Shown piece by piece: positions 27,141 to 34,952 of a DNA stretch of 64,000 bases. The stretch's first letter is position 1. The number at the start of each line of letters is the position of its first letter. The stretch comes from Patescibacteria group bacterium (GTDB lineage: Bacteria > Patescibacteriota > Microgenomatia > UBA1406 > GWC2-37-13): positions 1 to 64,000 of the forward strand of contig BPJC01000001.1 in NCBI GenBank assembly GCA_026004415.1, read 5' to 3'. The position numbers and the translations under genes were made by a program. The notes beneath the pieces were generated by a model, which worked only from the letters and a program-made list of their open reading frames with translations, was not told the origin of the DNA and searched no databases.

Positions 27141-27544
27141 ATGGATAATTTAACAAAAGAACAGCGCAGAATATGCATGTCTAGAATACGGAGCAAGGAC
27201 ACTAAGCCCGAAAAGATTGTAAAAAAGATTTTAACTCAGTTTGGACTGAGATATAGACTGCATAATGCCAAACTGCCGGGCAAGCCGGATATTGTAATCT
27301 CAAAAATGAAAACAATATTTTTTATAAACGGCTGTTTCTGGCATCAGCATAAAGGGTGCAAAAAGCAGGCTGTGCCGAAGGCAAATATTGAGTATTGGGG
27401 TGCAAAGCTTAAAAGGAGTATTGAAAAACAAAAGAAAGATATAAAATTGCTTAGGAAAGCGGCTGGAAAGTGCATATAATCTGGGAATGCGAAACTAAAG
27501 ATGAAAACCGCTTAATTAAAAAACTTAAAAAGATATTATTATGA
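27141..27544 (+). pseudogene. vsr: Very short patch repair endonuclease Vsr, frameshifted near C-terminus
   Basis: The intact part (27141-27479) has MSRIRSKDTKPE, the nuclease Asp50 in LPGKPDIVI, and FINGCFWHQHKGC, all standard Vsr motifs. The frame then ends early (KCI stop). With one base added near 27462 the sequence continues as GWKVHIIWECETKDENRL and on to KKILL, the expected Vsr C-terminus, and its stop TGA (27542-27544) then overlaps the ATG of dcm as ATGA. That natural junction shows the ancestral gene was intact. Vsr nicks T:G mismatches created by deamination of 5-methylcytosine, and it pairs functionally with the adjacent cytosine methyltransferase. Confidence 0.85.
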
Positions 27545-28653
27545 AGTATGTTGTATTTAAATTAGCAGAATTATTCTGCGGTCCCGGCGGGCTGGCTCTT
27601 GGAGCTGTAAAGGCGAGAATAGAGCATAACGGCAGAGTTTATAAAATAAAGCCTGTTTGGGCCAACGATATTGATGAAGACGCCTGCAGGACTTACGCCC
27701 GCAATATTCACAACGGCGATCGAACCAATGTTGTCTGCGCGCCGGTGGAGACTATTGATTTTAAAAAAGTGCCAAAATTTGACGCGCTGGCTTTTGGATT
27801 TCCCTGCAATGATTTCAGTATAGTAGGCGAACAAAAAGGTTTTGATGGTAGATACGGCCCGTTGTATTGATACGGCGTTAAAGCAATAAATATTCATAAT
27901 CCCAAATGGTTTATTGCTGAAAATGTTGGCGGGATTCAAAGCGCAAACAACGGAAAGGCTTTTGAAAAAATACTTGAAGATTTAGAAAATGCAGGAAAAG
28001 GATACAAACTGACGACTCATCTTTATAAATTTGAAGAATACGGCGTTCCTCAAACTCGGCACAGAATAGTAATTATTGGGATAAGGAAAGATTTAGATCT
28101 TGAGTTCAAAGTGCCTGCGCCTACTACTGCTGACAAGCCGCCAACAGCGCGGGAAGCTATAGAAAATCCTCCAATCCCAAAGGATGCGCCAAACCACGAA
28201 ATCACCCAGCAGTCAAAAATAGTGGTAGAAAGGCTGAAATATATCCCTCCGGGCGAAAATGCTTGGTATGAAGGCTTGCCTGAACACTTGAGATTAAGAG
28301 TTAAAGGAGCCCGCATGAGCCAAATCTACAGGCGTCTGCACCCCGACAAACCTTCATATACTATTACAGGAAGTGGTGGGGGCGGCACTCACGGATATCA
28401 TTGGAAGGAAAATAGGGCTCTGACTAATAGAGAAAGAGCGCGCATTCAAACATTCCCCGATGATTTTATCTTTGAAGGTTCAAAGGAAAGCGTTAGAAAG
28501 CAGATAGGTATGGCTGTGCCTCCAAAGGGGGCGCAGGCAATTATAGAAGCTGTATTAAAAACCTTAGCAGGTATTCCCTATGACTGGGTGCCTCCAAAAA
28601 CAACAAACGGAAATGGGCAAGGAAACAGTCAGCCTTCTCTATTTGGATTTTAA
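27541..28653 (+). pseudogene. dcm: DNA cytosine-5 methyltransferase with in-frame TGA
   Basis: Motif I is LFCGPGGLALG, motif IV GFPCNDFSIVG with catalytic Cys89, motif VI FIAENVGGI, motif VIII QTRHRIVIIG, then a target-recognition region, RLHPDKPSYTITGSGGGG (motif IX) and IGMAVPPKGAQAI (motif X). The single frame is interrupted by TGA at 27868-27870, between GRYGPLY and YGVKAINI. All motifs on both sides are intact, so this is a recent nonsense mutation, readthrough or sequencing error. A CGA (Arg) to TGA change is one option. It methylates cytosine to protect against the opposing restriction enzyme. The recognition site is not readable from the sequence. Its 3' end overlaps the restriction gene by four bases, tail to tail. 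Confidence 0.9.
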
Positions 28654-29489
28654 ATAAGACTTATAAGCTCCTGCCAGCTTTCCCTGTTTTTATGCAGTTT
28701 TCCAGACTGTTTTACATAGCGAAAGCCGGTAAATTCCTGCCCCGGTATGCTTGAAACTTCTTCTAATTCATCAACTCTGCACCAGCCGGCAATCTCGCAG
28801 AACATATTTTCAAAATCAGGAATTCGATCTTTATATTTGGGGTAATGCTACTGATTTTTAACCACTTCAATTATTCTATCTTTAGTGACTCGCAGTAAAT
28901 GGTCGTCAGGAATATCGGGGCGGCAGAAAATGTATACATCTGAACGGCGTTCTTCCCGCACTATTTCATTTTCACTCAGGACCAAATAAGCACTTTTCGG
29001 CTTGGAAGATTTTATCCCAACGCCGATTTTAGGTTCTCTTGTATTTCCATTTTCTTTCACCCCAATAATGTCTTGCGGCACTATTTCGTCATATATTCTA
29101 AAGTCCAACTCTACATCAAAATTGAATTCTTTTTTGAAGAATTTCTTAACTGCAACCTCATCAAGCTGACCCTTGACCCAGTTTGTTATCTTTTGCCCAA
29201 ACTCTCTTTGTCTCGCTGTTCCCCAGTCAGATAAAACATAGCCTCTGAAGTGTTGCGCTAGGGCAAAATCTAAACATAAAGCGTAATCCTCAAAAGTCAG
29301 CTCAACTGTTCTCCACTTATACCCCTCAAGCCACTTTTCAAGCTCCTCTTGATTAAAGAAAAATCGACCCCGCCCGCTTTCTCTCGGGAGACTGCTGAAT
29401 TCACCAGCGTTTTTGAAATAATTATCAAAAGTTTTCTCGTCTAATTCGAGAAATTTTACTGCCTCTTTTTTGGATAAAATTCTGCTCAT
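28650..29489 (-). pseudogene. Type II restriction endonuclease with in-frame TAG
   Basis: From ATG 29489 a 213-residue frame has an HTH-like N-terminus (SKKEAVKFLELDEKTFDNYF and a wing ending NQEELEKWLEG), then a nuclease-like part with PQDIIGV ... KIGVGIKSSK, which can be read as a D...x-I-K catalytic pattern. It ends with VVKNQ and TAG at 28848-28850, but the same frame continues for 65 codons (HYPKYKDRIPDFENMF ... SWQELISLI) to TAA 28650-28652, exactly meeting the end of dcm. A CAG to TAG change would explain the stop. The assignment rests largely on context: convergent with dcm and downstream of a controller gene. The specificity is unknown. Confidence 0.65.
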
Positions 29490-29495
29490 AAAAAT

Positions 29496-29720
29496 TTATT
29501 TTTTGATAAAATAATCTAAATCTTTTTTGTATATTCTTGCGAATTCTTTCAGTTGCACAATATCAATGCGTCTTTGGCCGGACTCAATTTTTGAAACATA
29601 AGACTGGCTCCTGCCCAGCAGTTTTGCCACCTTCTTTTGGTCCAAGCCGACAGCTTTTCTGGCTTTTTTTAATTGGTGGACCAAAAATTTATGATCTTTT
29701 GCATAAATCGCTTTATCCAT
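29496..29720 (-). CDS. XRE-family regulator, restriction-modification controller (C protein)-like
   Basis: The protein is 74 residues, essentially one helix-turn-helix domain: KARKAVGLDQKKVAKLLGRSQSYVSKIESGQRRID. This is the XRE/Cro pattern, and its size and place just upstream of the restriction gene (six bases between stop and next start) match controller proteins of type II systems. These delay expression of the restriction enzyme until methylation is established. A perfect inverted repeat at 29771-29787 upstream is a candidate operator. It could alternatively be the antitoxin-type regulator of an unrelated pair, but the context supports the controller role. Confidence 0.8.
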   Translation of the reverse strand: MDKAIYAKDHKFLVHQLKKARKAVGLDQKKVAKLLGRSQSYVSKIESGQRRIDIVQLKEFARIYKKDLDYFIKK

Positions 29721-29770
29721 AAGCTACACTCTTTATAGTTATTATTTATATGCTATACCCCATGATGTTG

Positions 29771-29787
29771 TATTCCAAATTGGAATA
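29771..29787. promoter_or_regulatory. Palindromic operator candidate of the controller gene
   Basis: TATTCCAA and TTGGAATA form a perfect 8-base inverted repeat around one central base, about 50 bases upstream of the controller start on the minus strand. Read on the minus strand, TTGGAA can serve as a -35 box with TAGCAT 17 bases on, so a protein bound at the palindrome would cover the promoter. This resembles the C-box arrangement of restriction-modification controllers. Confidence 0.5.
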
Positions 29788-29799
29788 CCAGATTTTTTT

Positions 29800-30125
29800 A
29801 GAGAGATGTGGTTCAAGTGCTCATGCATGGGAAGGCAGTAGCAAGCGCATTTTTCGTTTTTTCTTACCAAAAAGCCGTTGCCCAGCCCGCAGATCTAGGT
29901 ATCCAAGCAGGCGGGCAAAAAGGCAGGGGTCTTGGGGGAAGGAATTTTTGCGCGCCTGCTATGTCCGCCGAAGGCGGACTGGGGGTGGGAAGCGGCTCGT
30001 CTTTGCGTCAGCAAGGAAGCAAAGCCCGCAGTGAGCGGGGTGAGCCGCTGGGCGGGATTGCCGCCCAGCGGGCGGCAATAAGTCAGCGTCGGGGTTTTGC
30101 TGGTAGAAGGTTTTAACTTTTTCCA
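29800..30125. repeat. GC-rich stretch with several hairpins, no convincing gene
   Basis: This stretch is far richer in GC than its surroundings. It holds perfect inverted repeats: GTCCGCC-GAA-GGCGGAC (29963-29979), CCCGC-AGTGA-GCGGG (30025-30039) and an 11-base stem CCGCTGGGCGG with loop GATTG (30045-30071). Two overlapping frames are open on the plus strand, but their translations are low-complexity, change character abruptly and have no ribosome site, so I reject them as genes. It closes the accessory island before the HAD gene. It may be a structured RNA, a repeat element or the relic of a mobile unit. Confidence 0.55.
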
Positions 30126-30194
30126 GCAGACACCACTTGGAAGTTTTATGTTAAGAGCTTTTGTTTTTTTTGTCTCTTTGTTAAATATCTACAT

Positions 30195-30869
30195 CTAAAG
30201 AAGGTTTCTTTTTAATATTTTTATAACCTCTTTTAAATTTAGGCAAGGTTTGATCTTTAAATTTTTGCCAACTGTTGTTTTAAGTTTTTTATTATTTAGA
30301 TAATCTTTGTTGTGACTGCCAAAACAGTGCCAGATTAAATAATACTCAAACTTTGATGATTTAAGTTTTTCTCTTATTGTTTCAAGGACCTTGAGTTTGT
30401 CATCTATAATAATAAGTCTTTTGTCTCTTAACTTAATTTTGTCAATTGTTTCTAAAATTTTTTCAGCTTTGTTCGCTTCTACAATAACATGGTTTTTGTT
30501 TATAGGTACTATTTTGTTTAAGTTTGCTATTTTTTTCAGTTGGATATTTTTATTGCCATCAGTAAAGATGTAAAAGATTGCTTGTTGTTCAATTAACAGC
30601 TCAATTAGTTCTTTGGCTCGTGGCATTGGTTCAACTTCAGTAATTGTGGCTATGATCTTGTTTTTGGAGATTTTCTGAAGCCTAAGTTCAGGTTCTAGTT
30701 CTTTTAACACATAGTTTAGGTTTGCATATCCAAAAAGGTTTTTCGCCTTAAGATAAAGTTTGTCAAAGCTGTTTTGGAGGTTGTGTTGTTTTAGCAGTTT
30801 TTGCAACTCAGCAGTTGTTGAGTCGGTGTTTATTAGTGTGTTGTCTAAGTCTAATAAAACAGTTGGCAT
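30195..30869 (-). CDS. HAD-superfamily hydrolase
   Basis: The protein is 224 residues. Motif I is LLDLDNTLINTD (D-x-D-N-T with the nucleophile Asp), motif II FYIFTDGNKN, and motif IV IIIDDKLKVLETIRE. A helical cap lies between motifs I and II (residues ~15-95). HAD enzymes of this size dephosphorylate small metabolites such as sugar phosphates or phosphoglycolate; the substrate is unknown. It is divergent from the PIG-V-like gene. It lies just outside the GC-rich island and has the normal AT-rich composition of the host chromosome. Confidence 0.85.
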   Translation of the reverse strand: MPTVLLDLDNTLINTDSTTAELQKLLKQHNLQNSFDKLYLKAKNLFGYANLNYVLKELEPELRLQKISKNKIIATITEVEPMPRAKELIELLIEQQAIFYIFTDGNKNIQLKKIANLNKIVPINKNHVIVEANKAEKILETIDKIKLRDKRLIIIDDKLKVLETIREKLKSSKFEYYLIWHCFGSHNKDYLNNKKLKTTVGKNLKIKPCLNLKEVIKILKRNLL

Positions 30870-30956
30870 AAGTTTATCTTATCAGAATTATTTTAAGGTT
30901 TAGTTTAATCTGCAAAAAAAATATTATTAACTTAATTTTTGGTAGAATGAGCTTAT

Positions 30957-32084
30957 ATGAAAACAGTTTTTGCCTATGGTTTTAGTCTTTTTTTGGCAAC
31001 TATTATTTTAGTTGTGTTTATATCTGGGTTTTTTCCCGCAAAGTACTTTTTCCCATACAGAGATGTGCTTTTGGGTTATTCTAGTGCCAGTTGGTCTGCT
31101 TTTGGCAATTTTGACGGTGTCCATTATATAAAAATTGCCAGAGATGGTTATGACAACTTTCAACAGGCTTTTTTTCCTCTTTACCCTTTGTTGATAAGGT
31201 TAGTAGCTCCATTTTTTGGAGGTAATTATCTTACAGCTGGTTTGTTTATTTCTTGGATTAGTTTTTTTTCTGGTATCTGGGTTTGGTTTCAGGTTGGCAA
31301 AACTTTGGGTTTTGCTGATGTTAAGGTTAAAAAGACCTTGTTGTTGTGGATGTTTTTTCCTACAGCATATTATTTTTTTTGTCTTTATACTGAGAGTCTG
31401 TTTTTTTGTTTACTGGGATTTTCAGTGTATTTTTTGCTTCAAAAGAAGGTTTGGCAGTTGTTTATAGTCAGCTTTTTTTTATCCTTGACAAGGGTTGTCG
31501 GCTTGTTTTTTCCTGTTGTTGTTTTTTTTGATCCTGATTTGAGTTTGAGGAAAAAGATTTTTGCTTCTTTGGGGTCTTTTTTAGGTATTGGCATTTTTTG
31601 TTTGTATTTATTCAAAACAACAGGAGATCCTTTTTATTTTATTACAGCTCAGAAGGCCTTTAATAGCAGGCAGGTAGATTCTTGGGTGTTTTTGCCTCAG
31701 GTTTATTACAGATATTTTAAGATCTTTGTTACTGCAGATTTTAGTTTTGCTTATTTTATAGCTGTATTAGAGTTTTTGTTTTTTAGTTTTGCTTTTTTAA
31801 TCTTAATTATTTATGGTTTTAAAAAAGATTTGTTTTACTTTTACAAAAAGTTTTCAATAGAAAAGGGTTTGTTTTTTTATTCTTTAATTGTTCTGCTTTT
31901 GCCTACTTTGACAGGATCTTTTTATTCATTGCCTAGATTTGTACTGCTTATTCCTTCTGTTATGATTTATCAGGCTGATCTGTTGTCAAAAAAATTCTAT
32001 TTATATAATTTGATATCAGTTTTGTATTTGGTTTTATATTCAGTTTTGCTGATCGCTTTTGCCAATGGTTATTTTGTAGCTTGA
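30957..32084 (+). CDS. PIG-V-like mannosyltransferase (GT-C)
   Basis: The protein is 375 residues with about nine membrane helices. After the first helix, FGNFDGVHYIKIARDGY and QAFFPLYPLLIRL match the PIG-V/GPI-mannosyltransferase-2-like family; the loop Asp in NFDGVHY is the predicted catalytic residue. A second mark is WMFFPTAYYFFCLYTESLFF, also typical. Bacterial members use polyprenyl-phosphate mannose on the outer membrane face to build phosphatidylinositol mannosides, lipoglycans or glycoproteins. It is followed six bases later by the PBP2 gene, so the two form an envelope operon. Confidence 0.85.
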   Translation: MKTVFAYGFSLFLATIILVVFISGFFPAKYFFPYRDVLLGYSSASWSAFGNFDGVHYIKIARDGYDNFQQAFFPLYPLLIRLVAPFFGGNYLTAGLFISWISFFSGIWVWFQVGKTLGFADVKVKKTLLLWMFFPTAYYFFCLYTESLFFCLLGFSVYFLLQKKVWQLFIVSFFLSLTRVVGLFFPVVVFFDPDLSLRKKIFASLGSFLGIGIFCLYLFKTTGDPFYFITAQKAFNSRQVDSWVFLPQVYYRYFKIFVTADFSFAYFIAVLEFLFFSFAFLILIIYGFKKDLFYFYKKFSIEKGLFFYSLIVLLLPTLTGSFYSLPRFVLLIPSVMIYQADLLSKKFYLYNLISVLYLVLYSVLLIAFANGYFVA

Positions 32085-32090
32085 AAAATT

Positions 32091-33752
32091 ATGTTTAAAG
32101 AAATTAAAAGTAAAAAATTAAAGACAGAGTTGCGGTTTTATTCTTTGTCAGATTATGCGAATCTGGCCGGTGTTGTGTTGTTTTGTTCTGTTTTATTTTT
32201 TTTGTTTGCTGTTTTTATGGTTAGGCTTTTTAATTTAACAGTTGTTAAGGGTGAGTACTATAGCAAGTTGTCTGAGGAAAACAGAGTAAGGCAGATTGAT
32301 TTGTATGCTTTGCGAGGCAGTATCTATGACCGAAAAAACTTTGCTATAACAAAATCTTTTGTCGCTGACAAAGATGAGACTGATAAAATCTTATCCTCAG
32401 ATCGTAGTTATATATTTAATTCTGCCGGGCATCTGGTTGGTTATGTAGGTTTGCCTTCTGAGTCTGATTTGAAACAAGATAACTGTCTCAATCCTTTAGG
32501 TTCTGAGCAGTTAGTAGGAAAGATGGGAGTTGAAAAGTTGTTTGACTGCGTTTTAAGAGGAAAAAATGGTAAAAAGTTGTTGGAGGTAAATTCTTTGGAA
32601 GAACCTCAAAAGGTTTTAGCTGTTGAGGAGCCTGAAAAAGGTTATGATATTCGGCTTGCTCTAGATATTAATTTGCAAACTAAGGTGTTTGAGTATCTTT
32701 CTTCAGATGATTTTTATAAGGATAAAAAGGTTGCTGTTGTTGCTTTAAAACCTAAAACTGCTGAGATTTTGCTTTATCTGTCTTATCCAAGTTTTGATCC
32801 TAATGCTTTTTCTGTAAATGATAAAGAGCTTGTTAATTTTTATCTTAAAGATAAATCAGAGCCTATGTTAGATAGGGTTGCCAATGCTGTTTACCCTCCT
32901 GGTTCTGTTTTTAAGATGTTGGTTGCTTATTCTGCATTGCAGGAGAAGGTAGTTGATAAAGACACTAAAATTGAAGATACTGGAGTTGTTCAGCTTGGTC
33001 CTAGAGAGTATACTAATTGGTTGTTTACCAAATATGGCAGGACCGATGGCTTAGTCGATGTCGTAAAGGCTTTGCAGAGGTCAAATGATATTTATTTTTA
33101 TAAAGTTGGTGAGCTTTTGGGCTGGCAGAAAATTAGAAAATACGGCTTGATGTTTGGTTTGGGTAAAACCTCTGGTTTTGGTTTGCCTGAGGCTAAAGGT
33201 CTTTTGCCTTCAGACTTTTGGAAAAGAGAGGTGGTTAAAGAACGCTGGTTTACAGGAGATACTTATAATCTTTCAATTGGACAAGGTTATTTGTTGACTA
33301 CGCCTTTGCAGATTGCCAACTATGTTAATGTGTTTGCTAATAATGGCAAGTATTGCAGACCTCTTTTATTAAAAACCGATCAAAGTTTTGCGGGTTATCC
33401 TCAATGGGTGAAAAAGATATTATCAGAGTATGCTACAGTTTCTTGCAACAAGATTATAGATAATCAAACTAATTTAGAGACTGTTATAGAGGGTATGATA
33501 AAAGCCTGTCAACCTGGTGGCACAGGAGTTCCGTTTTTCAATTACAAAACTCAAGTTGCTTGTAAAACAGGGTCAGCTCAAAGTTTTACAGGTCAGTTGG
33601 CTCATTCTTGGTTTGTTGTTTTTGCTCCTGTTGATGATCCGCAGATTCTACTTACTGTGTTAGTTGAAAAATCTGGAGAAGGATCTGAAGTTGCGGCTCC
33701 TTTGGCAAAAACAATTATTGATATGTACTATCAAGAGACTGGTTTAGATTAG
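32091..33752 (+). CDS. mrdA: Penicillin-binding protein 2 (transpeptidase)
   Basis: The protein is 553 residues, slightly short for PBP2. An N-terminal membrane helix (GVVLFCSVLFFLFAVFMVRLF) is followed by ENRVRQIDLYALRGSIYDR, the classic non-catalytic domain start. The transpeptidase domain has YPPGSVFK (Ser-x-x-Lys, about residue 270), the SND triad in LQRSNDIYF, and the KTG motif in ACKTGSAQS (about residue 488). LSIGQGYLLTTPLQIANYVNVFANNG is also diagnostic. It cross-links peptidoglycan for elongation, normally with RodA, which is not in this window. Its stop overlaps the end of the convergent flavoprotein gene by four bases. Confidence 0.95.
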   Translation: MFKEIKSKKLKTELRFYSLSDYANLAGVVLFCSVLFFLFAVFMVRLFNLTVVKGEYYSKLSEENRVRQIDLYALRGSIYDRKNFAITKSFVADKDETDKILSSDRSYIFNSAGHLVGYVGLPSESDLKQDNCLNPLGSEQLVGKMGVEKLFDCVLRGKNGKKLLEVNSLEEPQKVLAVEEPEKGYDIRLALDINLQTKVFEYLSSDDFYKDKKVAVVALKPKTAEILLYLSYPSFDPNAFSVNDKELVNFYLKDKSEPMLDRVANAVYPPGSVFKMLVAYSALQEKVVDKDTKIEDTGVVQLGPREYTNWLFTKYGRTDGLVDVVKALQRSNDIYFYKVGELLGWQKIRKYGLMFGLGKTSGFGLPEAKGLLPSDFWKREVVKERWFTGDTYNLSIGQGYLLTTPLQIANYVNVFANNGKYCRPLLLKTDQSFAGYPQWVKKILSEYATVSCNKIIDNQTNLETVIEGMIKACQPGGTGVPFFNYKTQVACKTGSAQSFTGQLAHSWFVVFAPVDDPQILLTVLVEKSGEGSEVAAPLAKTIIDMYYQETGLD

Positions 33753-34453
33753 AATTTTTCAAAATAGATCTGATTTGGTTTGGCTCCTAATTTTAACAAT
33801 AAATTTTTTACTTCTTCAGTCATATCCCTATTGCCGCAGATGTAAAAATCTGTGGTGTCTGAGATTAGTTTATCCTTGTTTTGGTTGATGTAATCTTGTA
33901 GATGTCCTCTGAAACAAGCCGGGTTGTCTGATGTTTCTCTGGATAAGCATAGTTTGTAAGTAAAGTTTGGTTGTTGTTTTTGCCAGTTGTTTAACTCGTC
34001 AATTAAGTATAAAGACTCTGTGTTTTTCATTCCCCAGATAAGTTCTAATTTTTCTTCTGGTTGTCGGAGAATATAAGAGTATAACATAGATCTAATTGGA
34101 GCAATGCCTGTACCTGTTGCCAGAAACACTTTGTTGTGATTGTTTTTTCTTAATATAAAGTGTCCGGCTGGTCCGGTCACTGTAACTGTTTGATTTATTT
34201 TTGCGTTTTTAAAAAACTCTGACCCTGCGCCACCTTCAACCAACTGAATTATTAAGTCAAAGTCTTTATTCTGAAAATCTGGAGAAGCTATAGAGTAAAG
34301 CCTTTTGAAGATTTGGCCATCTTTTTGAATATCTATTATCAGGTACTGGCCTGCAGTAAATTCTATTGCTTGCTCAGTTTTAAGTTTTATCAAAACTGTA
34401 TCATTGTTTAATTGTTTTTTTTCAGTTATTTGAGCCTTTGTTTTTGTTAGCAT
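33749..34453 (-). CDS. FAD/NAD(P)-binding oxidoreductase (ferredoxin-NADP reductase-like)
   Basis: The protein is 234 residues. The FAD domain has QYLIIDIQKDG and the R-x-Y-S motif RLYSIASP. The nicotinamide domain has FLATGTGIAPIRSMLYS and the C-terminal FYICGNRDMTEEVKNLL, ending in the aromatic YFEKF that stacks on the flavin. There is no iron-sulfur or other fused domain. Such stand-alone reductases pass electrons between NAD(P)H and flavodoxin, ferredoxin or a quinone-like acceptor. It is downstream of a small membrane protein (34457) with three bases between, likely one transcript; the partner acceptor is not evident. Confidence 0.9.
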   Translation of the reverse strand: MLTKTKAQITEKKQLNNDTVLIKLKTEQAIEFTAGQYLIIDIQKDGQIFKRLYSIASPDFQNKDFDLIIQLVEGGAGSEFFKNAKINQTVTVTGPAGHFILRKNNHNKVFLATGTGIAPIRSMLYSYILRQPEEKLELIWGMKNTESLYLIDELNNWQKQQPNFTYKLCLSRETSDNPACFRGHLQDYINQNKDKLISDTTDFYICGNRDMTEEVKNLLLKLGAKPNQIYFEKF

Positions 34454-34456
34454 AGT

Positions 34457-34885
34457 TTAATTTTCTGATAAAATTTTAAGATTATACCTTATTCTCCAGT
34501 CAAATGGAGACTGAGATAAAAGTTGTTGAAACCTTTGTTTTAATTGTTCTTTTTCTGCTTGCAGTTTTTTTAGTTCATTGAGTGTTTTGTCTGAAACACA
34601 GCAGGTGTCAATAATTTTTTTAAGCTGTCTGTTTTGTGATAATTGCAGATAGGTTTGTCCTGATATGTCTTTTGAGAGTATTTCAAAAATGGTTTTGTTG
34701 GTTTGCGAGTAATAGATATTTACTGCAACTAATATAAATAATAAAAATAATATTATCGCTTTGGTTAGGTTTAAAATCTTTAGTCTAAGTTGTTTGTTCT
34801 TTTCAACTCTGATTTTATCTTTGATCAGTTGTTTAAGTTTTAGCTTAATATCATCTGTTTGATCGTTTTTATATTTAAAAAACAT
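34457..34885 (-). CDS. Small membrane protein with coiled-coil, unknown function
   Basis: The protein is 142 residues. A Lys-rich N-terminus (YKNDQTDDIKLKLKQLIKDK) precedes one membrane helix (LTKAIILFLLFILVAVNIYY), and the C-terminal half is helical and charged (LQAEKEQLKQRFQQLLSQ), with a Cys pair in IDTCCVSDK. I recognise no family. Its only clear link is co-transcription with the reductase that follows it. The size and pattern resemble single-span membrane proteins of unknown role common in this group. Confidence 0.6.
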   Translation of the reverse strand: MFFKYKNDQTDDIKLKLKQLIKDKIRVEKNKQLRLKILNLTKAIILFLLFILVAVNIYYSQTNKTIFEILSKDISGQTYLQLSQNRQLKKIIDTCCVSDKTLNELKKLQAEKEQLKQRFQQLLSQSPFDWRIRYNLKILSEN

Positions 34886-34952
34886 TATAATTATTATATC
34901 ATTGATAATAAACTTGAATTTTTAATCTTATGGTTTTAGAAATTAAAAAATT

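Noticed and set aside
29750-30116. Two open frames in the GC-rich stretch
   Set aside because: They overlap in different frames, have low-complexity and Arg/Gly-rich translations, lack ribosome sites and show no domain.
30060-30180. Search for a duplicate of the tmRNA 3' end (attR) at the right edge of the island
   Set aside because: No convincing copy of the T arm or CCA end was seen, so no attachment site is claimed.
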